64,000 nt of DNA from Sphingomonas aurea (GTDB taxonomy: Bacteria; Pseudomonadota; Alphaproteobacteria; Sphingomonadales; Sphingomonadaceae). Below, one piece after another: positions 8,324 to 15,702 of this stretch; within the stretch, counting starts at the first letter, position 1; each line of letters starts with the position of its first letter. A program made the translations under genes and the position numbers. The notes below the pieces were generated by a model that saw only the letters and a list, made by a program, of their open reading frames with translations, did no database searches and was not told the origin of the DNA. Where the stretch lies: positions 153,878 to 217,877 of the forward strand of contig NZ_JAUUDS010000006.1 in NCBI RefSeq assembly GCF_030678875.1. Reading direction: 5' to 3'.

Positions 8324-8893
8324 TCAACGCGTTCCCCCCGGAACCCACAGAACGTCCCCCGCCCCGTTTTGGTTCAGCGCCCGCGCGGCAACGAACAGGA
8401 AATCGGAAAGGCGGTTGATATAGGATAATGCGTGCGGATTGATCGCCGCGTCCCCGGCCGCGGCGACCATCGCCCGTTCGGCCCGGCGGGTCACCGCGCG
8501 CGCCAAGTGCAATGCCGCCGCGCCCGCACTGCCGCCGGGCAGGATGAAGCTGCGCAGCGGCGACAGGTCCGCGTTGACCCGGTCGATCTCCTGCTCCAGC
8601 CGCGCGACCTGCTCGGGCACGATGCGCAGCACCAGCTCGCCGGGGGCGAAGTCGTCGCCGGGGGTGGCCAGATCGGCGCCGAGGTCGAACAGGTCGTTCT
8701 GCACCGCCAGCAGCGCGTCGCGGATCGTACCCTCGTCGATATCGGTCAGGGCGACGCCCAATGCGCTGTTCGCCTCGTCGACGTCGCCGATCGCGGCCAT
8801 GCGCGCCGCCGCCTTGGACACGCGAGACCCGTCGACGAGGCCGGTCGAGCCGTCGTCGCCGGTTCGCGTGTAGATCTTCGTCAGCCGGACCAA
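8324..8893 (-). CDS. Cob(I)yrinic acid a,c-diamide adenosyltransferase, PduO type
   Basis: 189 residues that transfer the adenosyl group of ATP to cob(I)alamin, giving coenzyme B12. The ATP-binding N terminus is KIYTRTGDDGSTGLVDGSRV. Later, RAVTRRAERAM and NPHALSYINRLSDFLFVAAR are the conserved C-terminal helices of the PduO/MMAB family. Cytoplasmic trimer in known members. It is followed on the opposite side by a small membrane protein with a 16-base gap, so co-transcription is likely. No other cobalamin gene is in the window. Confidence 0.92.
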   Translation of the reverse strand: MVRLTKIYTRTGDDGSTGLVDGSRVSKAAARMAAIGDVDEANSALGVALTDIDEGTIRDALLAVQNDLFDLGADLATPGDDFAPGELVLRIVPEQVARLEQEIDRVNADLSPLRSFILPGGSAGAAALHLARAVTRRAERAMVAAAGDAAINPHALSYINRLSDFLFVAARALNQNGAGDVLWVPGGTR

Positions 8894-8909
8894 CGCCGCC
8901 TGCCGCCGG

Positions 8910-9137
8910 TCAGGTGCGGCCGGCGGCGAACAGGATCAGCACGACGATCAGGATCGCGCCGGCCTGGAAGAAGATGCGCTGCTGCATCATGCGGTTGGAC
9001 TTCAGCGCCGCGCGGCTGGGGCCATCGCCCTTCACCTCGGCGGTGGATTCCTGGAGAAACGCGACGATGCCGCGGACGAGCGCCACGACCGTCGCGATCA
9101 TCGCGGCGATCAGCAGGATGACGAGGAACGTGTTCAT
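8910..9137 (-). CDS. Twin transmembrane helix small protein (HIG1-like)
   Basis: A 75-residue inner-membrane protein with two helices, residues ~3-25 (FLVILLIAAMIATVVALVRGI) and ~52-72 (IFFQAGAILIVVLILFAAG), joined by a polar loop containing SNRMMQQRI. This pattern resembles the HIG1-like small proteins widespread in alphaproteobacteria. In mitochondria, relatives associate with cytochrome oxidase; the bacterial role is unknown. It lies 16 bases upstream of the adenosyltransferase gene. Confidence 0.8.
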   Translation of the reverse strand: MNTFLVILLIAAMIATVVALVRGIVAFLQESTAEVKGDGPSRAALKSNRMMQQRIFFQAGAILIVVLILFAAGRT

Positions 9138-9146
9138 GGCGTCAAT

Positions 9147-10040
9147 CTAGGCATTCGCGACCGAAAAGCCAGTGGGCAGACGACCGTTACGCAGGTCATC
9201 CGCCACGCTTTTTCCGTCCACCCCGGCCGCGCGCATCGCGGCCAGCGTCGGGCTGCCGTGCCGCTTGGCGAGCCGCTGTCCGTCGGCGCCGGTCAGGAGC
9301 GGGTGGTGGTGGTAGCGCGGCGTCGGCAGGCCGAGCAGCGCCTGGAGCAGGCGATGGACATGCGTCGCGTCGAACAGGTCGACGCCGCGGACCACGTCGG
9401 TCACGCCCTGCGCCGCGTCGTCGACGGTCACGGCAAGGTGATAACTGGCAGGCGCGTCCTTGCGCGCGAGGACGACGTCGCCCTGCGAAGCCGGGTCCGC
9501 GCGGACCCGACCGGCGGCGGCGTCATGCCACCAGAGATCCTCGTCCGCCATGCCGGGCTGCGCGAGCGCCCGCGCCAAATCCAGCCGCCAGCAATGCGCC
9601 TCCCCCATTCGGGCCGCCGCCGCCGCGGGCGCCAGCGGCCGGCACGTTCCCGGATAGGCCGCGACCGGCCCGTGCGGGGCGCTGGCGCTCGCCGCGATCT
9701 CGGCGCGGGTGCAGAAGCAGGGATAGACCAGCCCGCGCGTCCGCAGCTCCGCCAGTGCCGTGTCATAGAGCGCCAGCCGTTCCGACTGGAACACCGGCGG
9801 CTCGTGGCGCAGACCCAGCCAGGCCAGATCGTCTAGGATCGTCGCGACATGCTCCGCCCGGCTGCGCGTGCCGTCGATATCCTCGATGCGGAGCAGGAAG
9901 CGCCCGCCCGCCGCGCTCGCCAGATCATGCGCGCGGATCGCCGACAGGGCGTGGCCCAGGTGCAGCCGCCCGGTCGGGCTCGGCGCGAAGCGGCTGACCA
10001 CCTGTTCCTCTTGACCGCGAATCATCGGCCGTGCTGTCAT
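9147..10040 (-). CDS. gluQRS: Glutamyl-Q tRNA(Asp) synthetase
   Basis: About 297 residues. It charges glutamate onto the queuosine base of tRNA-Asp. The Rossmann domain opens with [20 protein letters not shown] (HIGH-like HLGH). A zinc site is visible as CFCTRAEI followed by AAYPGTC, and the KMSKS-like loop is RLAKRHG. It lacks the anticodon-binding half of full GluRS, which is why it is GluQRS and not gltX. Start 10040 (ATG) or 10025 (ATG) are both possible; neither has a strong ribosome-binding site. Confidence 0.92.
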   Translation of the reverse strand: MTARPMIRGQEEQVVSRFAPSPTGRLHLGHALSAIRAHDLASAAGGRFLLRIEDIDGTRSRAEHVATILDDLAWLGLRHEPPVFQSERLALYDTALAELRTRGLVYPCFCTRAEIAASASAPHGPVAAYPGTCRPLAPAAAAARMGEAHCWRLDLARALAQPGMADEDLWWHDAAAGRVRADPASQGDVVLARKDAPASYHLAVTVDDAAQGVTDVVRGVDLFDATHVHRLLQALLGLPTPRYHHHPLLTGADGQRLAKRHGSPTLAAMRAAGVDGKSVADDLRNGRLPTGFSVANA

Positions 10041-10093
10041 GCTGCCGTCACGCCGGTGGGCGACAGCGCTTCCGGCCTTGATTGGGGAAGCGT

Positions 10094-10660
10094 GTGTTTC
10101 ATCCCGATTTGATCCGACATCCCGACAGCTGCCCGACGCTCGTCCTGAACGCGGACTATACGCCGCTGTCCTATTATCCACTCAGCCTGTGGCCGTGGCA
10201 GACCGCGGTCAAGGCGGTGTTCCTCGACCGGGTCGACATCGTCGCCCATTACGAGCGCGAGGTGAGGAGCGCCAGTTTCGCGCTGAAGCTGCCCTCCGTC
10301 ATCGCGCTGAAGCAATATGTGCGGCCCTCGCAATTTCCCGCCTTCACCCGCTTCAACCTGTTCCTGCGCGACCGCTTCGCCTGCCAATATTGCGGCGTGT
10401 CGCGCGATCTGACGTTCGACCATGTCGTGCCGCGCGCGCAGGGCGGGCGGACGACATGGGAGAATGTCGTCACCGCCTGCGCGCCGTGCAACCTCAGGAA
10501 GGGCGGGCGTACCCCGCGCGAGGCGGCGATGCCGCTCCACCTGGAACCGATCCGCCCGACCAACTGGCACCTGCAGGAGCATGGCCGGTCCTTCCCGCCC
10601 AACTACCTGCACGACACATGGCACGACTGGCTCTACTGGGACGTTGAGCTGGAAGCGTGA
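10094..10660 (+). CDS. HNH endonuclease domain protein
   Basis: About 188 residues. The N-terminal part (CPTLVLNADYTPLSYYPLS) is the conserved lead-in of a family of bacterial HNH proteins. The nuclease core is CQYCGVSRDLTFDHVVPRA, GGRTTWENVV and CAPCNLRKGGRTP, with four zinc-binding cysteines and the catalytic DH pair. The likely start is GTG at 10094; a TTG at 10082 is an alternative. No phage or restriction genes are adjacent, so it is probably a resident housekeeping-type HNH protein of unknown role. Confidence 0.85.
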   Translation: MFHPDLIRHPDSCPTLVLNADYTPLSYYPLSLWPWQTAVKAVFLDRVDIVAHYEREVRSASFALKLPSVIALKQYVRPSQFPAFTRFNLFLRDRFACQYCGVSRDLTFDHVVPRAQGGRTTWENVVTACAPCNLRKGGRTPREAAMPLHLEPIRPTNWHLQEHGRSFPPNYLHDTWHDWLYWDVELEA

Positions 10661-10671
10661 GACAGGGGTCG

Positions 10672-11055
10672 ATGATGCGGGCAGGCGTGGCGATGATGGT
10701 GTTGGGGTTGGCGACCGCGGCGTGCGGCCCCGGCGACGATGAAAAGAGCAAGGCGGCCGACGCCCGCGCCGCCGCCTTCACCCCGCCCTCCGTCACCTCG
10801 CGCCTCGACTATGGCAGCGCCGCCGCACGCCGGTTCCGCACGCTGGACCGCGACGGTGACGACGTCATCAGCCATGACGAGATGCCCCGCGCCGATTCGC
10901 GCCTGCTGGAACTCGACCGCAACAAGGATGGCGAGATCACCGAGAGCGAGTTTTCCGAAGGCATGCTGAAGCGGTTCGACGCGATGGACCTGAACCAGGA
11001 CGGTACCGTGACCTCGGAGGAGCGGCGGACGGCGCGCGCGGCGCGAAAGGAATAG
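10672..11055 (+). CDS. EF-hand domain lipoprotein
   Basis: About 127 residues with a lipoprotein signal peptide (VLGLATAAC, Cys near residue 18). Three EF-hand calcium loops follow: DRDGDDVISHDE, DRNKDGEITESE and DLNQDGTVTSEE. It would sit in the envelope and bind Ca2+. An in-frame GTG at 10657 overlaps the HNH stop as GTGA and could be a coupled start. I prefer the ATG at 10672 because it begins directly with the signal peptide. Precise role unknown. Confidence 0.8.
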   Translation: MMRAGVAMMVLGLATAACGPGDDEKSKAADARAAAFTPPSVTSRLDYGSAAARRFRTLDRDGDDVISHDEMPRADSRLLELDRNKDGEITESEFSEGMLKRFDAMDLNQDGTVTSEERRTARAARKE

Positions 11056-11080
11056 AGTTTGCGCTAAGGGTGACACTCAC

Positions 11081-11190
11081 CCCCTCTTCGTCATTCCCGC
11101 GCAGGCGGGAATCCATAGACGCTGACGTTTATGGCTTGCACCGCAGCGTCAGCGTGTCTGGATTCCCGCCTTCGCGGGAATGACGAAGGG
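11081..11190. repeat. Palindromic repeat (GTCATTCCCGC...GCGGGAATGAC family)
   Basis: Left arm CCTCTTCGTCATTCCCGC with inner ATCCATAGACGCTGACG; right arm GTCTGGATTCCCGCC and GCGGGAATGACGAAG. The 351-base gap 11056-11406 contains only this element, the next repeat and a short leader for ppc. Confidence 0.8.
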
Positions 11191-11200
11191 AAGAGCATAC

Positions 11201-11321
11201 CCCTCTTTGCGTCATCCCGGCGGATGCCGGGACCCATGGACACGGTGCCGCCAGCGTCAGCGCGCATCATCGGCCGCACCGAAACCATGGGTCCCGGCGT
11301 TCGCCGGGATGACGAAGAGGT
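11201..11321. repeat. Palindromic repeat (GTCATCCCGG...CCGGGATGAC family)
   Basis: Left arm GTCATCCCGGCGGATGCCGG with GACCCATGG; right arm ACCATGGGTCCCGGCG with CGCCGGGATGACGAAG. It stands in tandem with the preceding palindrome and ends about 85 bases before the ppc start. Confidence 0.8.
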
Positions 11322-11406
11322 GGGCGAGCCGCGCGCACCCACCAACATACGTAGACCCGCCACCCTAAGATTGACGCCGCCCGCGCCGCAGCGCAGCATC
11401 GCGGCC

Positions 11407-14103
11407 ATGGCCAGCCAGTCCCCCACCTCCCTTCCGCCGATCGCCAACAACCCGGACGTTCGCTTCCTGGGCACGCTGCTCGGCGACGTGATCCGCGACT
11501 ATGGCGGCACCGCGCTGTTCGAGGCGACCGAGACGATCCGCAGCGCCTCGGTCGAGCGGCACCGTGGGCGTGGCGACGGCAGCACCGTCGATCTCCAGCT
11601 CGAGAAGCTGGATCTGGACGAGACGATCGACTTCGTTCGCGGCTTCATGTTGTTCTCGATGCTCGCCAACCTGGCCGAGGATCGTCAGGGGTTCGCCGCC
11701 GAAGACGGCGCCGACCTCGCCTCCGCGCTCGACCGGCTGGCGGCGGAGGGTATCGACCGCGACGCGGTGATCGCCCTTCTCGACCGCGCGCTGGTCGCGC
11801 CGGTGTTGACCGCGCATCCGACCGAGGTGCGGCGCAAGAGCATGATCGACCACCGCAACCGCATCGCCACGCTGATGGCGTGCCGCGACGCGGGCCGGAC
11901 CGAGACGGACGACGGCGACGCGGTGGACGAGGCGATCCGCCGCCAGATCGCGCTCCTGTGGCAGACCCGCGTGCTGCGCCAGGAACGGCTGGGCGTGGCG
12001 GACGAGGTCGAGACCGCGCTCTCCTACTTCAACGACGTCTTCCTGCCGACCATCCCGGCGCTCTACCAACGCTGGGACCGCGCGCTGGGCCGCCGGTGCC
12101 CCAGCTTCCTGCGGCCGGGCAGCTGGATCGGCGGTGACCGCGACGGCAACCCCCATGTCGACGCCGCCTCGCTGACCTTCGCCCTGTCGCGCTCGGCAGA
12201 GGCGGTGCTGACCCATTACTGCGACACGCTCCATGCGCTGGGCGCCGAACTGTCGATCTCCTCGGCCCGGGTGCGCGTCGACGAAGGTGTCGAGGCACTG
12301 GCCGAGGCCAGCGGCGACGATGCCGCCAGCCGCCGCGACGAGCCGTTCCGCCGCGCGATCTCCGGCATCTACGCCCGCATCGCCGCCACGCACCAGGCGC
12401 TGACCGGCAAGGCCCCGCCCCGCCCCGGCCGCCTGCACGGCGAGCCCTATGCAGACCCACAGGCGTTCCGCGCCGACCTGGTCACGATCGCCAAGGGCCT
12501 GGCGGCGGGCGGCGGCGGCACGCTGGGGTCGAGCGGCGCGCTCGGCCGGCTGATCCGCGCGGTCGACGTCTTCGGCTTCCATCTCGCGACGCTCGACCTG
12601 CGCCAGAATTCGGCGGTGCACGAGCGCGCGGTCGCCGAACTGCTCGCCGCCGCCGGGGTCGAGGCGGACTATGCCGCGCTGGACGAGGAGGCACGGATCG
12701 CGCTGCTCCGCCGCGAGTTGGCCAATGCCCGCCCGCTGGTCAGCCGCTTCCACGACTATACCCCCGAAACCGCGTCCGAGCTGGCGATCGTCGATGCCGC
12801 CGCCGCCGCGCACGTCCGCTACGGCCCCGCCGCGATCCGCGTCTACATCGTGTCGATGGCCAAGTCGGTGTCGGACCTCCTCGAGGTCAACCTGCTGCTG
12901 AAGGAAGCGGGTCTCTACCGGCCGGGCCAGGCTTCTGGCGACGCGCCGCACGCCGCGATCATGGCGGTACCGCTGTTCGAGACGATCGAGGATCTCGACG
13001 CCGCGCCTGCGATCATGGAACGCTGGCTCGCCCTGCCAGAGGTCGCCGCAATCGCACGGGCGCGCGGCCATCAGGAGGTGATGATCGGTTATTCCGACTC
13101 GAACAAGGATGGCGGCTACCTGACCTCGACCTGGGGCCTGTCCAAGGGGTCGACCGCGCTGGCGCCGGTGTTCGAGGCGGCGGGCGTCGGCATGCAGCTG
13201 TTCCACGGCCGTGGCGGCGCGGTCGGGCGCGGCGGCGGATCGGCCTTTGCCGCGATCCGCGCCCAGCCGCCCGGCACCGTGCAGGGCCGCATCCGCATCA
13301 CCGAGCAGGGCGAGGTGATCGCCGCCAAATACGGCACGCGCGAGAGTGCGGCGACCAATCTGGAGGCGATCTCGTCCGCCGCCCTCCTCGCCAGCCTGGA
13401 ACCGGTGCGACTGTCGAATGCGGAGAATGCCGCCTTCGCCGCGGCGATGGACGCGCTGTCGACGGATGCCTTCGCCGCCTATCGCGACCTGGTCTATGGC
13501 GACGATCGGTTCCGCACCTTCTTTCGCCAGATGACGCCGATCGCCGAGATCGCGAACCTGAAGATCGGCAGCCGCCCGGCCAGCCGCACCAAGTCCGACC
13601 GGATCGAGGACCTGCGCGCCATCCCCTGGGTATTCAGCTGGGCGCAGGCGCGCGTCATGCTGCCCGGCTGGTACGGCGTGGGGCAGGCGATCGACCGATT
13701 CGCCGACAAGGGGCTGCTCGCCGAAATGGCAGAGGGCTGGCCGCTGTTCGCCGCGACGCTGGCGAACATGGAGATGGTGCTCGCCAAGTCCGACATGGCG
13801 ATCGCCGCACGCTATGCCGGACTGGTCGACGCCGAACTGCACCCCTTCTTCGACCGGATCCAGACCGGTTGGCAGCAGACGCATGACGGGCTGCTTGGCA
13901 TCACCGGCCAGTCGCGCCTGCTGGAGAAACACCCCGCGCTCGACGCCTCGATCCGGCTGCGCCTGCCCTATATCGAGCCGCTCAACCTGCTGCAGATCGA
14001 ACTGATGAAGCGCCACCGCGCCGGGGACAGCGACGCGCGCATCGGCGAGGGCATATTGCTGTCGATCAATGCGATCGCCACCGCGCTGCGCAACTCGGGC
14101 TGA
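11407..14103 (+). CDS. ppc: Phosphoenolpyruvate carboxylase
   Basis: 898 residues, full length for bacterial PEPC. It carboxylates PEP to oxaloacetate (anaplerosis). Landmarks: VLTAHPTEVRRKS (catalytic His), GSWIGGDRDGNPHV, MIGYSDSNKDGGYLTS, LFHGRGGAVGRGGG (mobile Gly-rich loop), RITEQGEVI, and WVFSWAQARVMLPGWYGVG. The C terminus ends RNSG, close to the usual RNTG. Start at 11407 chosen because homology begins there; earlier in-frame codons run through palindromic repeats. Cytoplasmic homotetramer in known members. Confidence 0.97.
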   Translation: MASQSPTSLPPIANNPDVRFLGTLLGDVIRDYGGTALFEATETIRSASVERHRGRGDGSTVDLQLEKLDLDETIDFVRGFMLFSMLANLAEDRQGFAAEDGADLASALDRLAAEGIDRDAVIALLDRALVAPVLTAHPTEVRRKSMIDHRNRIATLMACRDAGRTETDDGDAVDEAIRRQIALLWQTRVLRQERLGVADEVETALSYFNDVFLPTIPALYQRWDRALGRRCPSFLRPGSWIGGDRDGNPHVDAASLTFALSRSAEAVLTHYCDTLHALGAELSISSARVRVDEGVEALAEASGDDAASRRDEPFRRAISGIYARIAATHQALTGKAPPRPGRLHGEPYADPQAFRADLVTIAKGLAAGGGGTLGSSGALGRLIRAVDVFGFHLATLDLRQNSAVHERAVAELLAAAGVEADYAALDEEARIALLRRELANARPLVSRFHDYTPETASELAIVDAAAAAHVRYGPAAIRVYIVSMAKSVSDLLEVNLLLKEAGLYRPGQASGDAPHAAIMAVPLFETIEDLDAAPAIMERWLALPEVAAIARARGHQEVMIGYSDSNKDGGYLTSTWGLSKGSTALAPVFEAAGVGMQLFHGRGGAVGRGGGSAFAAIRAQPPGTVQGRIRITEQGEVIAAKYGTRESAATNLEAISSAALLASLEPVRLSNAENAAFAAAMDALSTDAFAAYRDLVYGDDRFRTFFRQMTPIAEIANLKIGSRPASRTKSDRIEDLRAIPWVFSWAQARVMLPGWYGVGQAIDRFADKGLLAEMAEGWPLFAATLANMEMVLAKSDMAIAARYAGLVDAELHPFFDRIQTGWQQTHDGLLGITGQSRLLEKHPALDASIRLRLPYIEPLNLLQIELMKRHRAGDSDARIGEGILLSINAIATALRNSG

Positions 14104-14111
14104 AAAACCAA

Positions 14112-14140
14112 GGGCGGCGATCCGGAATGGATCGCCGCCC
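14112..14140. terminator. Strong hairpin between ppc and ogt
   Basis: A perfect 12-bp stem (GGGCGGCGATCC with GGATCGCCGCCC) and a 5-base loop. Read on the minus strand it is followed by TTGGTTTTT, a U-rich tail typical of Rho-independent termination; on the plus strand it comes 8 bases after the ppc stop without a T run. It can serve both converging transcripts. A second 8-bp hairpin lies at 14171-14189. Confidence 0.65.
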
Positions 14141-14266
14141 CCAGCCCGTAGTGACACACGTGAATGTGTACAGCGGACGGCGTCCGCTGCAAGACCGTCC
14201 TATCCCGAAAACCTTGCCGGATTGTGTCGGAATGTGGCGATCCTGCGGCGAACCGCCGAGTGCGGC

Positions 14267-14755
14267 TCAGACCAGTGCGCGCTGCCGCCCCTCGATCCCC
14301 AGCAGCAGGTCCTTGGCTGCGAGCCCGCCGGCAAAGCCGGTCAGCGCGCCGTTGCTGCCGATGACGCGGTGGCACGGGACGACGATCGACAGCGGGTTGC
14401 GGCCATTCGCCGCCCCCACCGCGCGGATCGCGGTCGGTCGGCCGATCGCGGTGGCGATCGCGGCGTAGCTGCGCGTCTCGCCCCAGGGAATCGTGCGGAG
14501 TGCCGCCCAGACCTGCTGCTGGAACGGCGTGCCGGCGGGCGCGAGGGGAAGGTCGAACGTGCGCCGCTGGCCGGCAAAATACTGGGCTAGCTGCGCCGTC
14601 GCCGCTGACAGCACCGGATGATCCGGATCATGGCCGCCATGGTCCAGCCGCACGCGGGCGCCGTCGTCGCACTCCCACAGCACCGCCGCCAGCCCCGCCG
14701 CGGTCGCGACCAGCGTCAGCGCGCCGACTGGCGAGGCCATGACGGCGAAGCTCAT
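14267..14755 (-). CDS. ogt: Methylated-DNA--[protein]-cysteine S-methyltransferase
   Basis: 162 residues. A suicide repair protein that removes alkyl groups from O6-alkylguanine. The active site IVVPCHRVIGSNGALTGFAG contains the acceptor cysteine (PCHR), and FQQQVWAALRTIPWGETRSYAAIA is the helix-turn-helix DNA-binding part. No Ada regulatory domain is attached, so it is the Ogt type. It overlaps the upstream thioesterase by 4 bp (ATGA), making it the last gene of a DedA-thioesterase-ogt run. Confidence 0.94.
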   Translation of the reverse strand: MSFAVMASPVGALTLVATAAGLAAVLWECDDGARVRLDHGGHDPDHPVLSAATAQLAQYFAGQRRTFDLPLAPAGTPFQQQVWAALRTIPWGETRSYAAIATAIGRPTAIRAVGAANGRNPLSIVVPCHRVIGSNGALTGFAGGLAAKDLLLGIEGRQRALV

Positions 14756-15141
14756 GCGAGGAACGGCGCGGCGATGTCGTCGCGCACGCGCAGCAGCCGC
14801 CCGGTCGCGCGGTCGATCAGCGCCCAGGTCGTCACCGCCTCTACCTTCACCCGCCCGTCGTCTCCGGTGAAGCGGACGTGGCGGTCGAACCGCGCGCCGC
14901 GCGGGCTGGCCGCCCAGGTCTCCGCCGTCACCCCTTCGCCCTCGCCCAGATTGCCGCGATAATCGACCTCGTGCCGGGTCACGACCCAGACATAGGCGGC
15001 CTGATGCTCCGCCGGCGCCACCGCCGCCCAGTGCGCGGTGGCGATATCCTGGATCCAGCGCACCCAGACGGCATTGTTGACGTGCCCCAGTTCGTCGATA
15101 TCGGCCGCCGCCGCGACGAAGCGCTGCTGGAAATGGCTCAC
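14752..15141 (-). CDS. Hotdog-fold acyl-CoA thioesterase (4HBT family)
   Basis: 129 residues. The stretch DIDELGHVNNAVWVRWIQD contains the D-x-x-GHVNN signature of YbgC/4-hydroxybenzoyl-CoA thioesterase-like enzymes, followed by EVDYRGNLGEGEGVTAETW and a beta-strand-rich tail. Substrate unknown. The GTG start at 15141 overlaps the DedA stop codon as GTGA, and the stop overlaps the ogt start, so three genes are translationally coupled. Confidence 0.86.
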   Translation of the reverse strand: MSHFQQRFVAAAADIDELGHVNNAVWVRWIQDIATAHWAAVAPAEHQAAYVWVVTRHEVDYRGNLGEGEGVTAETWAASPRGARFDRHVRFTGDDGRVKVEAVTTWALIDRATGRLLRVRDDIAAPFLA

Positions 15142-15701
15142 GCGCTCCTCCGCCAGCGTCGCAGCTGCCCGACCGCCAGCACCGCCGCGGCCAGCGCCGC
15201 TGCGGTCAGGATCAGCGTGGTGCCGCTCGGCCGATAGCGGTCGACCAGCGCATCGAAGCCGCTGCCGAACCAGTAGCCGACACTGGTGAACCCCACGCCC
15301 CACACCGTCGCCGCCACCGCGTTCAGCGCCATGAAGCGCCGCTGCGCCACCGATGTGGTGCCGATCGCGATCGGGCTGATCGTCCGCACGCCGTAGAGGA
15401 AGCGGAAGCCGAGGATGAACACGGTCGGATGCCGCTCGAACGTTGCCAGTGCGCGGGCGAAGGCGGGGCGCGCCATGATCCGCTGCACGCGCGGGTGCTG
15501 GCGATACCGGCGGCCGAGCAGGAAGAAGAGCTGATCCGCGACGAACGATCCCGCCACCGCCACCGCCATCGCGGCGGGCAGCGGCACGATGCCGCGATGC
15601 GCCAGCACGCCGCCCGTGACGACCACCGTCTCGCCCTCCAGCCCTGCGCCGAAGAACAGCGCGATCAGGCCGTATTGCGACAGGATCGACTCGACCGTCA
15701 C
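15138..15701 (-). CDS. DedA-family integral membrane protein
   Basis: 187 residues with several transmembrane helices. Conserved DedA features include FFGAGLEGETVVVTGGVLAHRG (with the family acidic residue), VADQLFFLLGRRYR, and FRFLYGVRTISPIAIG with the key arginines. Members act as polyprenyl-phosphate or phospholipid flippases/transporters that need the proton motive force. It starts one base after the oligopeptidase stop codon, suggesting a shared transcript, and overlaps the thioesterase by GTGA. Confidence 0.9.
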   Translation of the reverse strand: MTVESILSQYGLIALFFGAGLEGETVVVTGGVLAHRGIVPLPAAMAVAVAGSFVADQLFFLLGRRYRQHPRVQRIMARPAFARALATFERHPTVFILGFRFLYGVRTISPIAIGTTSVAQRRFMALNAVAATVWGVGFTSVGYWFGSGFDALVDRYRPSGTTLILTAAALAAAVLAVGQLRRWRRSA

Positions 15702-15702
15702 C

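Noticed and set aside
10082..10094. TTG start at 10082 for the HNH protein
   Set aside because: It adds only four residues (MGKR) to the conserved start; GTG at 10094 fits the family beginning FHPDLIRHPDSCP better, though it cannot be excluded.
11365..14157. Very long open frame antisense to ppc
   Set aside because: At this G+C content, antisense frames stay open by chance; its translation is Arg/Gly/Asp-rich without motifs, while ppc on the other strand has every catalytic motif.
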